DNA of 64,000 nucleotides from NCBI GenBank assembly GCA_000507305.1, contig DF240037.1, positions 1-64,000 on the forward strand. The letters run 5' to 3'. Each line of letters starts with the position of its first letter. Positions within the stretch are counted from its first letter, which is position 1. The notes under the pieces are model-generated. The model did not search any database. It was not told the DNA's origin and saw only the letters and a list, made by a program, of their open reading frames with translations. This stretch comes from Breviolum minutum Mf 1.05b.01 (Eukaryota; Sar; Dinophyceae; Suessiales; Symbiodiniaceae). Of the stretch, positions 1 through 10,474 are shown piece after piece. Made by a program: the position numbers and the translations under genes.

Positions 1-258
<258 letters not shown>

Positions 259-718
259 CTTATGAAAGTGACCCCAAAGGGAACATTTTGTCAAACCAAT
301 CTGGAGACCTTTTTTTTTAAATGGCTCAAAACAATGGGGGGTTGTGACAAAACAACTCGTACAACCATTGGTTGAAGGGGACGAAATGGGTCGGACAAAA
401 TCGGACACCAATGGCAGGATTTTGAATACCACTGGACGTTTCAGAAGCAGGTTGAAACTATAGATTTATTACACCTTAAATATACGTATACATACTTGTA
501 CGAATACATATAGTCAAAATACATACAAGGTGCATCTATATAGATAGATAAGTAAGTGGTATATAATATATAAATATATATACAGAGGTTTATATTATTT
601 ACATAAATACACCCTTTCCTCGTTTAACATGGTTCACCTGAAAATCCCCTGGAAAAGGAGATACCTTTTTGGGGAAGCCTCTGTTTTAGGTTCCATGTTA
701 GTTTTCCGGGGTGGAATA

Positions 719-835
719 TATATCTGGGTGGTGGTAACTCAAACACTTTTTGATTTTCATCCCGAAAAACTGGGGAAAGAATCCAATTTGACGAGCATAT
801 TTTTCAGATGGGCTGAAACCACGAACTGTATAGAT
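719..835 (+). mobile_element. Family A MITE, copy 1
   Basis: Diverged copy of the commonest family: CTGGGTGGTGGTAACTC on the left, TTTTCATCCC inside, and GGGCTGAAACCACGAACT on the right. The ~90 bp that follow (to about 925) are shared with the copy at 13386, so the two loci descend from one larger unit. Confidence 0.75.
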
Positions 836-981
836 AATCCTCAACCAATCATATATCAAGGGATCATCCCTAGTAATTCCCCTAATAATTCCCTAAGAAT
901 ATACCATCATTCCCAATAAAAATTCTCTTCAACTTCCATCTAGACACCCTATCACCCTGGACCTGGGATACCTGGTGCCAG

Positions 982-1073
982 GACGGAGGCTATTTGGGCG
1001 GCCTTAAAGATTGTGTCCAAGGAATTGCTGGATGTGACGCCCAAGTCCATGCACCTTGGAGTTTTTGACCACG
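982..1073. CDS. Candidate coding exon, strand unresolved
   Basis: A GC-richer island between AT-rich flanks. On the plus strand it reads EAIWAALKIVSKELLDV after ...GTGCCAG and before a GT at 1074. On the minus strand it reads DLGVTSSNSLDTIFKAAQ and is followed by CACCAG|GTATCC, a better donor. GC at third positions is about two thirds in both readings, so it does not decide. No family is recognised. It could be the last visible exon of the minus-strand gene proposed for 2.0-5.8 kb. Confidence 0.3.
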
Positions 1074-1504
1074 GTTGAAATTCGTGGAGAACTTTCAACC
1101 ATAATTTGTTTTACGGAGGGGGCTATATAATATATAAAGCTGTTTGTTTTGAGGGAGTTGTACGTTTTTTTTTGTTTCGGGGGTTGAAGGTTTGATTGAT
1201 GTTATTTTAGCAACATATTGGATTTTCCGGGTGTGGTTTCTTGAGGTTGTTTGTACTTGTTTCCGAGTGAGCTTCCTAGGTTTGATTTCTCAGGTTTCAC
1301 GGATGTTTTTTTGTGTGTTTCATCCTAGTTTCTCAAAGGCAGTTTTTGTTTCTACCAAGAAGTTGCATGTGTTTTTCAACTTCATGTTTTTTTTCAAAAA
1401 TATGTCTTTAAATTTGAAGTGGCAAAAATCCAACAAGAATCAACAAGACACGATTTTTTTTTGAGCGGGTGTGGTTGGCCTTGAGTTTTTTTTGTTGGCC
1501 ACAT

Positions 1505-1645
1505 TTGAGCAGTGACCAAAACCCAGGTTTTTTGTTGTACATATGGGATTATACTCACCAGTTATATGGGGGTTATAATGAGCCATTGCAAGTAACCCTA
1601 TCAAGTATAATGGAATGTCATGTCCGGGTTTTTAATCAAAGGGAA
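1505..1645 (+). mobile_element. Family F MITE, copy 1
   Basis: Begins TTGAGCAGTGACCAAAACCC. It carries the internal ATATGGG...CCAGTTATATGG and TATAATGAGCCATT core and ends near AATGGAATGTCATG. The same order of blocks recurs at least ten times in the window. Confidence 0.7.
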
Positions 1646-1783
1646 AAGTTGGGGGGTGCCCTTGGGAGAGTGCCCGAGATACATATATGTATATATATAT
1701 ATATATTATACCACCTAGATATGGGTTATATTATGGTTGTATAGGGCAATATGGGGTAATATTTGTGTACGCAAAATTTCCCT

Positions 1784-1890
1784 TTGATTCACATGGAATC
1801 TACAAAATCACCCATGAAAAGAAAGGAAGTCATGATCTGAACCAAAACCTCCAGGGAATTATGTTCCAGCTGTCAATCTTCCGGGATGTA
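1784..1890 (+). mobile_element. Family E-type MITE, diverged
   Basis: Shares CACCCATGAAAAGAAAGGAA and an AATCTTCC right arm with the copy at 40305-40413. The left terminal repeat is degraded. Confidence 0.55.
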
Positions 1891-1978
1891 AGGGTTTTGT
1901 ACGTTGACCATCATTCGTTGACATGAACAGACGTCCGCCCCACCGGAGTCCTTCTCGTTCCGTCCGTTTTTTTTTGGT

Positions 1979-2054
1979 CTCAGGAAGGAATCTCTAGCTT
2001 CACGAGTGACGTTGAAGAGCGCGAAACCTCCGGAGGGATCTGCCACACCAGAAC
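1979..2054 (-). CDS. Candidate exon of a minus-strand gene
   Basis: On the minus strand an excellent acceptor (TCTTCTTCCTTTTCAG) precedes a frame reading GGFALFNVTREARDSFL. This is the only open frame there. It starts with two bases of a split codon, which fits the single base left over by the candidate exon at 3200-3246. No standard GT donor lies at the expected end; a GA donor (CT|GAGACC) is possible, and GA/GC donors are known in dinoflagellates. The plus strand gives a Lys/Glu-rich peptide that is simply the reverse of the pyrimidine tract. The protein family is not recognised and the 3' boundary is uncertain. Confidence 0.4.
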
Positions 2055-2178
2055 CTGAAAAGGAAGAAGAGGACGAATTTGTTGGGAAAGTGTTGGGGGT
2101 CATGTCAGTGTTGTTTTTTTTTCCCTCAGGCATTCCGTGTCTGTGACGCAGCCTATTGCACCTAATTTATCTTGTACT

Positions 2179-2308
2179 GCAGGGGTCATTATATTACCAA
2201 CCCAAACAAGGCACTAGGGGAAATTTCTCAAAATTAGCCTACATTTTAGCATCAACTTTGATCCCCTTCAAAATAGGTAATGACTAATGACTAATGACCC
2301 CTGCTTAG
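2179..2308 (+). mobile_element. Family K MITE, copy 1
   Basis: Terminal inverted repeats GCAGGGGTCATTATATTA and TAATGACCCCTGC enclose about 130 bp. The inner ATTACCAACCCAAACAA block reappears, inverted, in other K copies as TTGTTTGGGTTGGTAAT. Confidence 0.85.
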
Positions 2309-2411
2309 GGCCAGAGGTTTAGGGGGAAAAAACCCGAAAAAACATGGGATACGTGATGATATAGGTGATATTTACGTAATTGGAATGAGATTTCTATTAC
2401 GCCATGAAATT

Positions 2412-2544
2412 TTCGAACTATATTTATGTAGGCTGGATCTACCGCACCCTTCGAATGCAATGGTGGCAAATGGCTCTGTTTCGTTCGGAATTTGCGACTA
2501 AACAGTTAAACATGTACTGGTCACAGTTGACCGGGATGGGGGGG
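2412..2544. other. Open island next to a family B element; possible exon
   Basis: Stop-free on both strands. The plus strand reads WIYRTLRMQWWQMALF and would end at GG|GTACTTGG, where the GT belongs to the edge of the family B element. The minus strand has TTTAACTGTTTAG followed by SQIPNETEPFATIAFEGC and a CG|GTAGAT donor. Neither joins its neighbours in phase without extra assumptions. Confidence 0.25.
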
Positions 2545-2546
2545 TA

Positions 2547-2699
2547 CTTGGAGGATCATCCCAGATATTAAATGGTTAATAACCATGGTTGGTAAGTCCT
2601 CAATTCCTGGAATTGTTTCCCTTCCAAACGGCCGAAATTCATGGCTTATAAATGGGGAGTGATCCTGACTACTTACGATACCTGGGGTGATCCTCCAAG
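2547..2699. mobile_element. Family B MITE, copy 1
   Basis: Near-perfect terminal inverted repeats CTTGGAGGATCATCCCA and GGGGTGATCCTCCAAG, flanked by TA on both sides. Including flanks it reads GTACTTGG...CCAAGTAG, so it has GT and AG at intron-like positions. Confidence 0.92.
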
Positions 2700-3048
2700 T
2701 AGATCTAAATTGAGGTGACAAACCTTGCAATCATTCCATGATTTTCCAACCCTTTGGGGGGAATCAAAGCTCCAACAAGGGACCCCTAAAAAGAGCCTCG
2801 CCTTGTTGAGGGCTAAATGTGAGGGTTTGAAAAAATAACCATCTATTATATAAAGGAAAAACGAGGAAGCCTTAAATCTGCTGGGAAAATATTGCGCATG
2901 ATAGATTTTTTTTCTAAAAATCATGGGTGTCGCTCAAGTACGCTCAAACACCTTTTCTCCAACTTGAAGATTTGTTGAAACGAACCAAAAACATCTTCCG
3001 AAAGGAAGAGAGTTAGGGATTAAAAAAAATATGGGAATTGTGAACATA

Positions 3049-3160
3049 CTGTTGATGGAAGAAATCCACTGATAACCAGTTGATATGGTACATATCCCAT
3101 TATTTATTGGGTTTTAGCACCATCCCAGGTGGTTGGCCTTGGGATTTCTTCCGTGAACAG
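3049..3160. mobile_element. Family C MITE, copy 1
   Basis: Ends CTGTTGATGGAAGAAATCC and GGATTTCTTCCGTGAACAG, flanked by TA/TA. Size is 112 bp with no coding capacity. The TA target site suggests mobilisation by a Tc1/mariner-type transposase located elsewhere. Confidence 0.9.
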
Positions 3161-3199
3161 TATTGCTTGCCCTCCACTGCAACTAACATATCCCCTTAC

Positions 3200-3246
3200 C
3201 AGCCAGCACTTCTGAGTCGCTGATTTTGCGAACTTCCCCCCTACTC
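3200..3246 (-). CDS. Candidate exon of a minus-strand gene
   Basis: Minus strand: acceptor GGTGTTTCCAG, then one base plus SRGEVRKISDSEVLA plus one base, then the donor G|GTAAGG, close to consensus. It is the only open minus frame. Length is 47 nt. Its phases fit the candidate exon at 4922-4966 upstream in transcription and 1979-2054 downstream. Peptide similarity is unknown. Confidence 0.4.
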
Positions 3247-4281
3247 CTGGAAACACCTCTTACCCTCCGTTCATGACCAGCAGAGGGGCCGTGAAAAAAA
3301 CAGGTGGCAACTTGACACCCCCAAAGCCCCACATCCCAACAATTCTTCGGGTTGGTGGGATATGTTCGTCAGGAAGTGGTCGTGGATGATCTACCCTGAG
3401 CGGGGACAAAAAGGAATGTGATTGTTTCAAGAAAAAAAAGGTTTAGTCGACATGTCTGGTTTTTTTGGTTGTCCAACTGATATTCAATGATGTCAAGTAA
3501 AAAAAGTAAAAACACGACATGTAATTCAATATCTTGTACAGTTAAAAGATTTGGGTCACATGTCGCATATCTATAAACAAAACCTTTGGGATGGAAAAAC
3601 ATGAGCGCCGTATTTCCTTGGATGAATGGATCACCTATGAGAGATCCCCAAGAAAACCGAACATGACCAAACTGGTGATGTTTGGGGCATCCGGAAAATC
3701 ATCTATAAAGCAAACCTCCATGTCCCCATTGACCCCCAAGGGAAAATGCCTCAAAGAAATCGAAACGGAAAAAAAAACTGGTGAGACGTTTGCTGGTGCA
3801 AACGCGAACCACTGGTATCTTGTACATAGGCGTGCACCTGTGGTGGTGACCAACCGCAACTTAGAAAAAAAACCAGCGAGTGCTCGCACCTGAAGGAAAA
3901 TGTGTCAAATATCGACGCTTCAGCGGGTGTTGCATTAGGGGAGTGGCAGGTTTTTCGACATGGTGGGCAGGTGAACTACACAATTTTTCGTATATCAGTT
4001 TCATGCTTCAATCTCAAGTCAACCCCTAGCATAACAACATGGTCTTTAATTCATATCTCAACCCATCCAAAAAACTCAGCTTGAGTTTCTGAATCTCAAG
4101 AAAACTTACCCAAGGTTTTCTTGTTGATGCCCATCTCAATCTGGTCATGTTGAAAAGGTGACGAAAAGATTTCTCAACTTCTTAATGCCTCTTAAAAGAG
4201 GCATTATATAAGAATATTAAGCATGTCTCTATAAACACACTTGCCGGCATCCTGGATGGGGGCCCCGCATCCCAAGTTATA

Positions 4282-4396
4282 CCCTCCCTGAAACTAACAG
4301 TTCGCACCTGAAAATGGACGGTTGGAAGAGGATCCGGCTTCCTTTCGGGGCCCGGCCTGTTTTCAGGGGCGTGAAAGCTGTTAGCTTCAGGGAATG
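4282..4396. mobile_element. Family E MITE, copy 1
   Basis: Terminal repeats CCCTCCCTGAAACTAACAG and GCTGTTAGCTTCAGGGA, subterminal GCACCTGAAAATGG against CCTGTTTTCAGGGGCG, flanked by TA. 115 bp. Confidence 0.9.
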
Positions 4397-4557
4397 TATA
4401 TAGTCTCCTTTTTGTTGATTTTGCCGCGTTTTCCCTTTGATTCTGGTGGTTTTATTTGGAGAACTCCCAAGCCCAGAAAACATCGTTCAGTGGCAGGTGG
4501 CGGTTGTCCAAGCCGACAAGGAATGGGGTGGTGGTTGCGACTCGTTGGGGACCCAGG

Positions 4558-4708
4558 TGAGCAATGACCAAAATCCTGGTGATTTGCTGTATATGGGGGA
4601 TGAAATCCTACCCAGTTCTATCTGGGGATTATAATCAACCATTATAAGGATCCCTATTAAACAACCAGTAAAATGGAAAGTAAGAGTTTTTTCTTTTTCG
4701 TGGCTCAG
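4558..4708 (+). mobile_element. Family F MITE, copy 2
   Basis: Left end GAGCAATGACCAAAATCCTG, core GGGGATGAAATCCTACCCAG and GGATCCCTATTAAACAACC, right end a T-rich tract plus CGTGGCTCAG. The T tract followed by CTCAG looks like a built-in 3' splice site for plus-strand transcripts. Confidence 0.85.
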
Positions 4709-4921
4709 GTAGATCCATTGTGGATTTAGAAACGAAGATCAACTGATTCAGTCCTGTCACTACAAATCCCAAAGCCCTGGAAAATTCTGGTAAAACTTAG
4801 GTTTGTTGACAAACATCCCAGAAAAACTGGAAGCAATAGACATTTTTTTCTTTTCTTACAAAACCCTTTGAGAACCATGAAAAAATCGCGTTTCTTTGTC
4901 TTGACGTGATGGGAAACCCAC

Positions 4922-4966
4922 AGGTTCCCGTTCGATCCTTTTGACGTCGAAGGAACCTCGAGCCTT
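4922..4966 (-). CDS. Candidate small exon of a minus-strand gene
   Basis: Minus strand: CCTACTGGATTTCAG precedes a frame reading RLEVPSTSKGSNGNL, then the donor |GTGGGT. The exon is 45 nt and starts and ends in the same phase, compatible with both neighbours at 5711-5803 and 3200-3246. GC at third positions is about 65%, higher than the other minus frames. Confidence 0.35.
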
Positions 4967-5402
4967 CTGAAATCCAGTAGGGTTTCCCATCAAAGTCACC
5001 CAGTTTTTTCAACACATCTACCCCTTCCCCCCCCCAAAAAAAAATCCAGCATTTCTAAGCTTCACATGTTTTTTGGAAACCTGGAAAAAAAAAATGGGGT
5101 CGCCTTGGAAGCAGACATTCGTGATTTTATGATCCCAAAAAAATTATAGGAACCCTGATGACAGTCGCGAGTTGCGCATGCTTCTGCACGTGTTGCCGGA
5201 CCCTTGCTGGAACCATTGGTTTATGGTGTAACTCATCCATGGTTATCCCTAGCTTTTGGTTCCCCAAAGCAAAAACAGTAGAAGAACAAAAAGCATCCAG
5301 CGAAGTGTCGAGTTTTATCATATTCGTTGTCATTTTTCGGGGAGTGTTTTCCCACCTATTTTTGTAGCCATTTCCCTACAGCAAGATTACCCACCCAAAA
5401 AA

Positions 5403-5549
5403 TACAAGGTGGGCCCCTACCCGGTATAAATGGAGTGAACAAAAACCCTAAGAGTAGGGTTTTATATAACCCCAGTTGCCCATTTAGAAGACCATTTATA
5501 GGGGTGAAATAACTCCATTTATAACGATCGTAGGGTAGCCCACCTTGTA
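5403..5549. mobile_element. Family G MITE, copy 1
   Basis: Ends TACAAGGTGGGCCCC and GCCCACCTTGTA, with an internal palindrome of TATAAATGGAGT/ACTCCATTTATA. It directly abuts a family B element, whose left TA is this element's last two bases. Confidence 0.88.
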
Positions 5550-5707
5550 CTTGGAGGATCATCCCACTTTAGTAAGTACTTATATAGTAACCACCATTTA
5601 TAAGCCATGAAAAGGCCATTTGGAAGGGGTCCCACAACCCCTCTTAGGGGACTTACGATCACCAGGGTTATTAACCACTTACGTCCGTCCTGGGATGATC
5701 CTCCGAG
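5550..5707. mobile_element. Family B MITE, copy 2
   Basis: CTTGGAGGATCATCCCA and TGGGATGATCCTCCGAG, TA on both sides. On the minus strand its edge supplies the GT directly after the candidate exon at 5711-5803. Confidence 0.92.
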
Positions 5708-5710
5708 TAC

Positions 5711-5803
5711 AGGACTCCGTGAGAAAAACTCCGGTCTCGGAGTCTCGGCCAGTCAGAATTGAGGTCCTCCGATTCATCAACAGACATGGCAGGCGAAGAC
5801 AGC
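5711..5803 (-). CDS. Candidate exon of a minus-strand gene, serine/acidic rich
   Basis: Minus strand: strong acceptor GCCTTCCACCCTTCCAG, then 30 codons including MSVDESEDLNSDWPRL, ending exactly at the GT of the adjoining family B element. It starts with one base and ends with two, which fits the next candidate exon. The rival plus-strand reading (RIEVLRFINRHGRRR...) ends at a perfect GTAAGT at 5853 and cannot be excluded. Third-position GC is equal (about 55%) in the two readings. Only the phase continuity favours the minus strand. Confidence 0.35.
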
Positions 5804-5863
5804 CTGGAAGGGTGGAAGGCAAAACGAAACGGGGTTTCTCCCAAGTTGTTGTGTAAGTACATA

Positions 5864-5966
5864 CCCTCCCTGAAACTAACAGTTCGCACCTGAAATTGGA
5901 TGTTTGGAAGACTACTGCTTTTGGAAAAGGCCTGTTTTCAGGGGCTATATTAAGTTTCCGGGGTGT
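5864..5966. mobile_element. Family E MITE, copy 2
   Basis: CCCTCCCTGAAACTAACAG on the left, CCTGTTTTCAGGGGC and a degraded right arm ending GGGGTGTAG. TA on the left. Confidence 0.85.
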
Positions 5967-6236
5967 AGTAGCTCTTTCTCTTTTTCGTTGGAAAAGCGTC
6001 AGCAGAACTATGCATATATGTTTGTATTACATTTATTATATACATCCTTGTGGGTATAAAAGACATATCTACCTAGACTATGGATTTGTTGGTTAAACCC
6101 TTTCAGTGAAATAACTTTCACCAGAAACAGGTCCAAAGTCGCCAAGGGTCACACGAGCACTGAAAAAAAGATCAGGACCGCCCAAGGGTTCTTTGTTTTT
6201 TTTTGAGGATTACCCTCTGCAATAGGGATTGTAAAA

Positions 6237-6334
6237 CTGGGTGGTGGTTTCAAATATTTTTCATTTTCACCCCTACTTGGGGAAGATTTCCAATTTGCCT
6301 AATATTTTTCAGATGGGTTGAAACCACCACCTAG
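6237..6334 (+). mobile_element. Family A MITE, copy 2
   Basis: CTGGGTGGTGGTTTCAA and TTGAAACCACCACCTAG enclose the standard core TTTTCACCCCTACTTGGGGA. 98 bp. Confidence 0.92.
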
Positions 6335-6572
6335 TAAACATCGGCCCCTGAAATGGGAATTTGCTTTTTTTTTGAAAGCCAACCAGTCAGCTAATAGTTA
6401 AGGCTTGGATTCTGGTTGGATCCCCCTATGAAAGGGATTGTTACTTGAGGGCACCCTTAGAATCCGAAACCACCGCGCCCCAAACCAACAACTGACCATT
6501 GGTTGAACCAGGATTTCATGGTTTTGTGGGATCAGTTTTTGTCTGCTCACATTCCCATCTTTGATGTCCCAC

Positions 6573-6632
6573 CGGCTGCCGTTTGCTCAAGAGAGGGGGG
6601 TGGCGTTTTGCAACAGCGTGTGACCACAACGA
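6573..6632 (-). CDS. Candidate exon, minus strand
   Basis: Minus strand: CTGCCTTCCCCTGTTGTCAAG, then SLWSHAVAKRHPPLLSKRQP, then the donor CCG|GTGGGA. It is 60 nt, in phase 0 at both ends, with about 70% GC at third positions. It does not join the 5711-5803 exon in phase, so another exon would have to lie between them or the call is wrong. Confidence 0.28.
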
Positions 6633-7109
6633 CTTGACAACAGGGGAAGGCAGCAGAGCTTGTCTTTCCAATCATGATCTTTCTAAACTCATTGGACCAT
6701 AATTCAGACTTTTTTTTTCCCAACAACACAAAAATCAACAACTTATGAAATCACAGAAATAAGTCCTGAAGTCCTGTTTTTGGTTCAGAATTCTCCATTT
6801 CAATTTTCCAACCAAAGGATCCGACCCCGTAAAGACTTTGCCAAAAAACAGGTGTCTGAACCTCACCCCCCAAAAAAAATCCAACTCACTTTGAGCCTTG
6901 GTAACGATGAAGGAAACCTTCAAGCTGGAAGGGGGTCCCAAAATGGTTCGTTCCAGTGGCAGGGACTCAAGTGAAGATCTGTTTTCCCAACCTTTCAAAA
7001 CAGATGTGTTTTTTTTTCCGAATCTATTCGAATCAATGACTTTTTTCACCAACAAAAAAATCCAAGAGATACAACAGAAGCATATAATTCTTGCAACCAA
7101 CAACTCATG

Positions 7110-7575
7110 ATCCTGGCGCGGTTTTGGTTGCTTTTTTCGTCAAAAACAGCGGTATTTTTGTGTCCAAGAAGCGTCATGCCTTGGGGTGGCGGTGGCAGCA
7201 GCAGGAGATGTGTTTTTTTTTTCCCAGCCCGGGATTCGAGTGGGTGGGTGAAATGGACAACCTGTGTATGGATTCGTTCGCAAGGGAGTCTTCACTGCTT
7301 CCACAACTCACATGTTTGGGTCAAGATACCTTTTTTTAAAGCTTACTTTACTTCAATTTGATTTAAGACGTGCCCTACCAAACGGCCGGCTTCTTTTGGT
7401 TCAACTAGATTGTGGCCATAGTGTTTGATGTGCTTCAAGTCTACTTACGTTTTTTTTGTGTTGATTTTATTCTTGCAACTTTTGATTCTCAGACTATCAT
7501 GTCTTTCAATCTTTCTTTGAATATTTGAATCTGCAATGACACTGATGATCAAACAAAACGGACAACATTTAATTA
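7110..7575. other. Non-coding stretch with a possible splice site
   Basis: Contains a T9 tract followed by CCCAG at about 7210-7226, a good plus-strand acceptor with only a short open frame after it. The rest is AT-rich with no repeat I recognise. Confidence 0.4.
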
Positions 7576-7576
7576 T

Positions 7577-7706
7577 GGCTAATCAACCAACCCCCCCAAC
7601 CGTACCCCCCCCCCCCAAAGAAATAGTGGTTTAATGATTAGCCGGCCTTATTGAGGGAAACCAATGGTTTTCATAAGCCCTTAATAAGGCCGGCTATTTG
7701 ACCAGC
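7577..7706. mobile_element. Family H MITE, copy 1
   Basis: TGGCTAATCAACCAACC and GACCAGCCATGATTG outer arms. Inner palindrome GCCGGCCTTATTGAGGG/CCCTTAATAAGGCCGGC around CCAATGGTTTTC. Confidence 0.8.
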
Positions 7707-7999
7707 CATGATTGAAGATGGCCACCACAGATGGGAGGCACAAACTCTACTTTTTCCCCAAGCACAAGCTCTAGTGATGTAGAGCACCACAGAAACGGGG
7801 AGGGAATTTTCTGTATTTTCCCACTAAGAGTTACGTCATGTTTGGCTTTTGAAAAACCTTAGTGGGAAACTGTTGTTTTTTTTTCCAAAGGCTTTGGTCT
7901 GTGTTGTTTGTTCTGTTGGATGGTTTCTTTTTTGGGTGGGGATTTGACAAAAGAACTCCCCCATTGACAGGATGGAAGCTGAAACTTTTCCCACGGATA

Positions 8000-8043
8000 T
8001 ATATATATATATATATATTATTTTTTTTTGGTAGGGNGGCGCA

Positions 8044-8068
<25 letters not shown>
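8000..8068. repeat. (AT)n microsatellite with an ambiguous base
   Basis: Two AT arrays and T runs separated by GGTAGGGNGGCGC. The N at 8037 marks an unresolved base. Confidence 0.95.
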
Positions 8069-8074
<6 letters not shown>

Positions 8075-8919
8075 TTTTGGAGGGATTCCGCGAAGATTTC
8101 GGACGTTACTCTTGACTTGAGTTTTTTTTGGTTGATCCTGTGTGGTACATGGAGGTTCTTGTTATTTTTTTGGATTGGTTTGTTCGATTCGTTCTTTGTA
8201 AAGAATGAGATCTTAAATTGGACAAAGATACATATATTCCACCCTTACTCTTCCTCGCATAGTCGCCGACATGTAAGAATTCTAAGGGTTCCTGAATTTT
8301 GAAGCTGAACTCAAGGAACGGAGGGAGGCCTTAATTTTATTCATCCATCATATAAACAGTTGCAAGTTCAAGTAAACCTCGTTTACAGCGTGACCTTGGT
8401 GAGTACCACGGTATGCTTAGTGGAAACAGAATTACAAAAAAACATAGCAAACAAAATCTCCAAGCAAATCTTAGAAAGCAAATCGCAGGAGATCAGCAGG
8501 AGGTAATCCTGGACGTATCAGCAGGCACTTTTTTGGGGGTGATTTTTTTTTTGGGGATGTCGTGGATCCGTGTGGATATGATCGAAACCAGGGAGTTATC
8601 AACTCGAAAGCCCGGACAAAAAACTAGCTGTCCAGTCTATATCGTTGCCTACAAAAAAAATGGTATGGATCCCATGTTTTCCAACAACGAGTACATGAAC
8701 CATGGATGTGCATTGGTTCATGTGGGGCTTCCATGCAAAGTCGCCTTTTTTGTGGTTTTTATCTCAGCGGGAGGACCAAAAGGGGTCGCCACGAATTTTC
8801 CGTGAAAAACGTTTGAAAGGAAAGGATCGTTTGAAGCAAGCATCCATTTCTTGGAGGACCTATGTGTCAACTTTAGGATATGTTTCTTCAGGTGAAATTC
8901 CTTTAAAAAAAACCTTTTA

Positions 8920-8995
8920 CACCCCTGAAAACTAACACGGCAATGGAAAACCCACCATTTTTAATAGGAATTATATACATCTAAAATTTCATGGT
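8920..8995. mobile_element. Family D MITE, left part
   Basis: CACCCCTGAAAACTAACACGG arm followed by TTTTAATAGGAATTATATAC. The right arm is missing or degraded. Confidence 0.55.
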
Positions 8996-9160
8996 TGGAA
9001 TTTTCCATTTCTATAGTCACAAGATTCACCCAATCCAACAAGGAAATCCCAAGATTTCCCATGGTCCCGACACATCATCGACATTAAGATGCTTATCAAT
9101 TGATGGCCTTGTTGGTCTGCTGGGATTTTTTTGGGGAAGAGCATTTCCCTATGAAAATTC

Positions 9161-9287
9161 AGGGGTCATTAAACTACCCTTTTTTGTGGTGGATCAGACA
9201 ATGCAAATCACAAATTTATGGTGATTTTGAGGGATTTCCCGTGTAATAGTGCATTGTTTGGGTTGGTAATAATAAAATGACCCATGA
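9161..9287. mobile_element. Family K MITE, copy 2
   Basis: AGGGGTCATTAAACTACCC on the left and TTGGGTTGGTAATAATAAAATGACCC on the right in diverged form. The inner TTTTGAGGGATTTCCCGTG block is typical of this family. Confidence 0.8.
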
Positions 9288-9409
9288 AATTCATTGAAAT
9301 TCTCCATAAAACGCGGCCTTGAACAAGTGCATCAGAAATATAACTTCCCACACAGACTCACGACAGATGTCAAAGTTTTTTGTTCTCAACTTGTGGTTTA
9401 CTGGTAATA

Positions 9410-9561
9410 CTTGGAGGATCATCCCATTAGCAAGCACTTAGGATCACCCCCATTTATAAAGTCTTAAAACGGCCATTTGGAAAGATACAGTAATAACCCC
9501 AGTCAGGGGACGAAACTAACCTTGGTTATTGGCCATTTACTAAATTGGATGATTCTCCAAG
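9410..9561. mobile_element. Family B MITE, copy 3
   Basis: CTTGGAGGATCATCCCA and TTGGATGATTCTCCAAG, TA on both sides, 152 bp. Confidence 0.9.
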
Positions 9562-9924
9562 TACTCACCATTTTGAATGAACTCTGAGTGAAACTTATCT
9601 GAATCATTTTGCAAGAATCCTTGCATATTTTTTTCCAGCTACCAACAAACATATTTGACCTGCATTTTTTTTTGCGGACTCCTGAAAAAAAACTCCCCTG
9701 AGCAGCAGGCTACCGCACATTATTTCACCTGCCCCAATTCGTTTAAAACGCCTCCCGTTTTCACCCACCGTTCAACCTGTAACGAATCACCTCCCTGGAG
9801 GAATGCAGGAGATCTTCCACCCGATACTTCGGAGGTCTTCGGAGGGGGTTTTAACAAGTGGGAAGTTGAGGGAAGGGAATTCATGTGGGAAGTTGGTGAA
9901 GCAATAAAAACATGAATTACTTGG

Positions 9925-10040
9925 TATATATATATGTATATGATATATGTATATATACTAGCGTATATATACATATCTATGATAATATAGATATAATATA
10001 ACTATATATATATATATATGGATACAACATATATGAAACC
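9925..10040. repeat. AT-rich low-complexity tract
   Basis: Irregular TATATG/ATATAC runs with no clean period. No gene seen. Confidence 0.85.
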
Positions 10041-10356
10041 TATTATGACTTGTAATAGATAAGTGAAATTGTATGTAACTCAGGTCTCTTTTTTAGGTGG
10101 CTTTTGAGTAGAACCATTTTTTAGAACATCTAATCTTCCCCAAAATGATTCCATAAGCACTTTTGACAAATTGTTTTTGGTGAAATAGGGCAACATTGAG
10201 ACTCCAAACAGTCTTTGGACAAAGACACATCCAGGATTTTTTCATCATAAAGACTCCCACATGATTTCCACGCGGGGATTTTTAAAACCCCATCAAGATA
10301 GACAGTGACAAGATCCTCTATTAGCGACTCTTGGCAGGTTTTAGTGATCGAAAGTT

Positions 10357-10474
10357 ACCCTCAACTGAAACGGAAACCAGCAGCTTGCAGCTGAAAAATG
10401 ATGACGGTTGGAAGATGAAGAAATCTTCTTTTGGATGTCCTATTTTCAGGGGGGAACTGTTAGTTTTAGTGATT
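10357..10474. mobile_element. Family E MITE, diverged
   Basis: TACCCTCAACTGAAAC left arm, GACGGTTGGAAGATGAAG core, and TTTTCAGGGGGGAACTGTTAG right arm. Confidence 0.7.

Noticed and set aside
7862-8302. 146-codon plus-strand open frame
   Set aside because: Composed of T runs and an AT array with an N; no codon bias or splice context.
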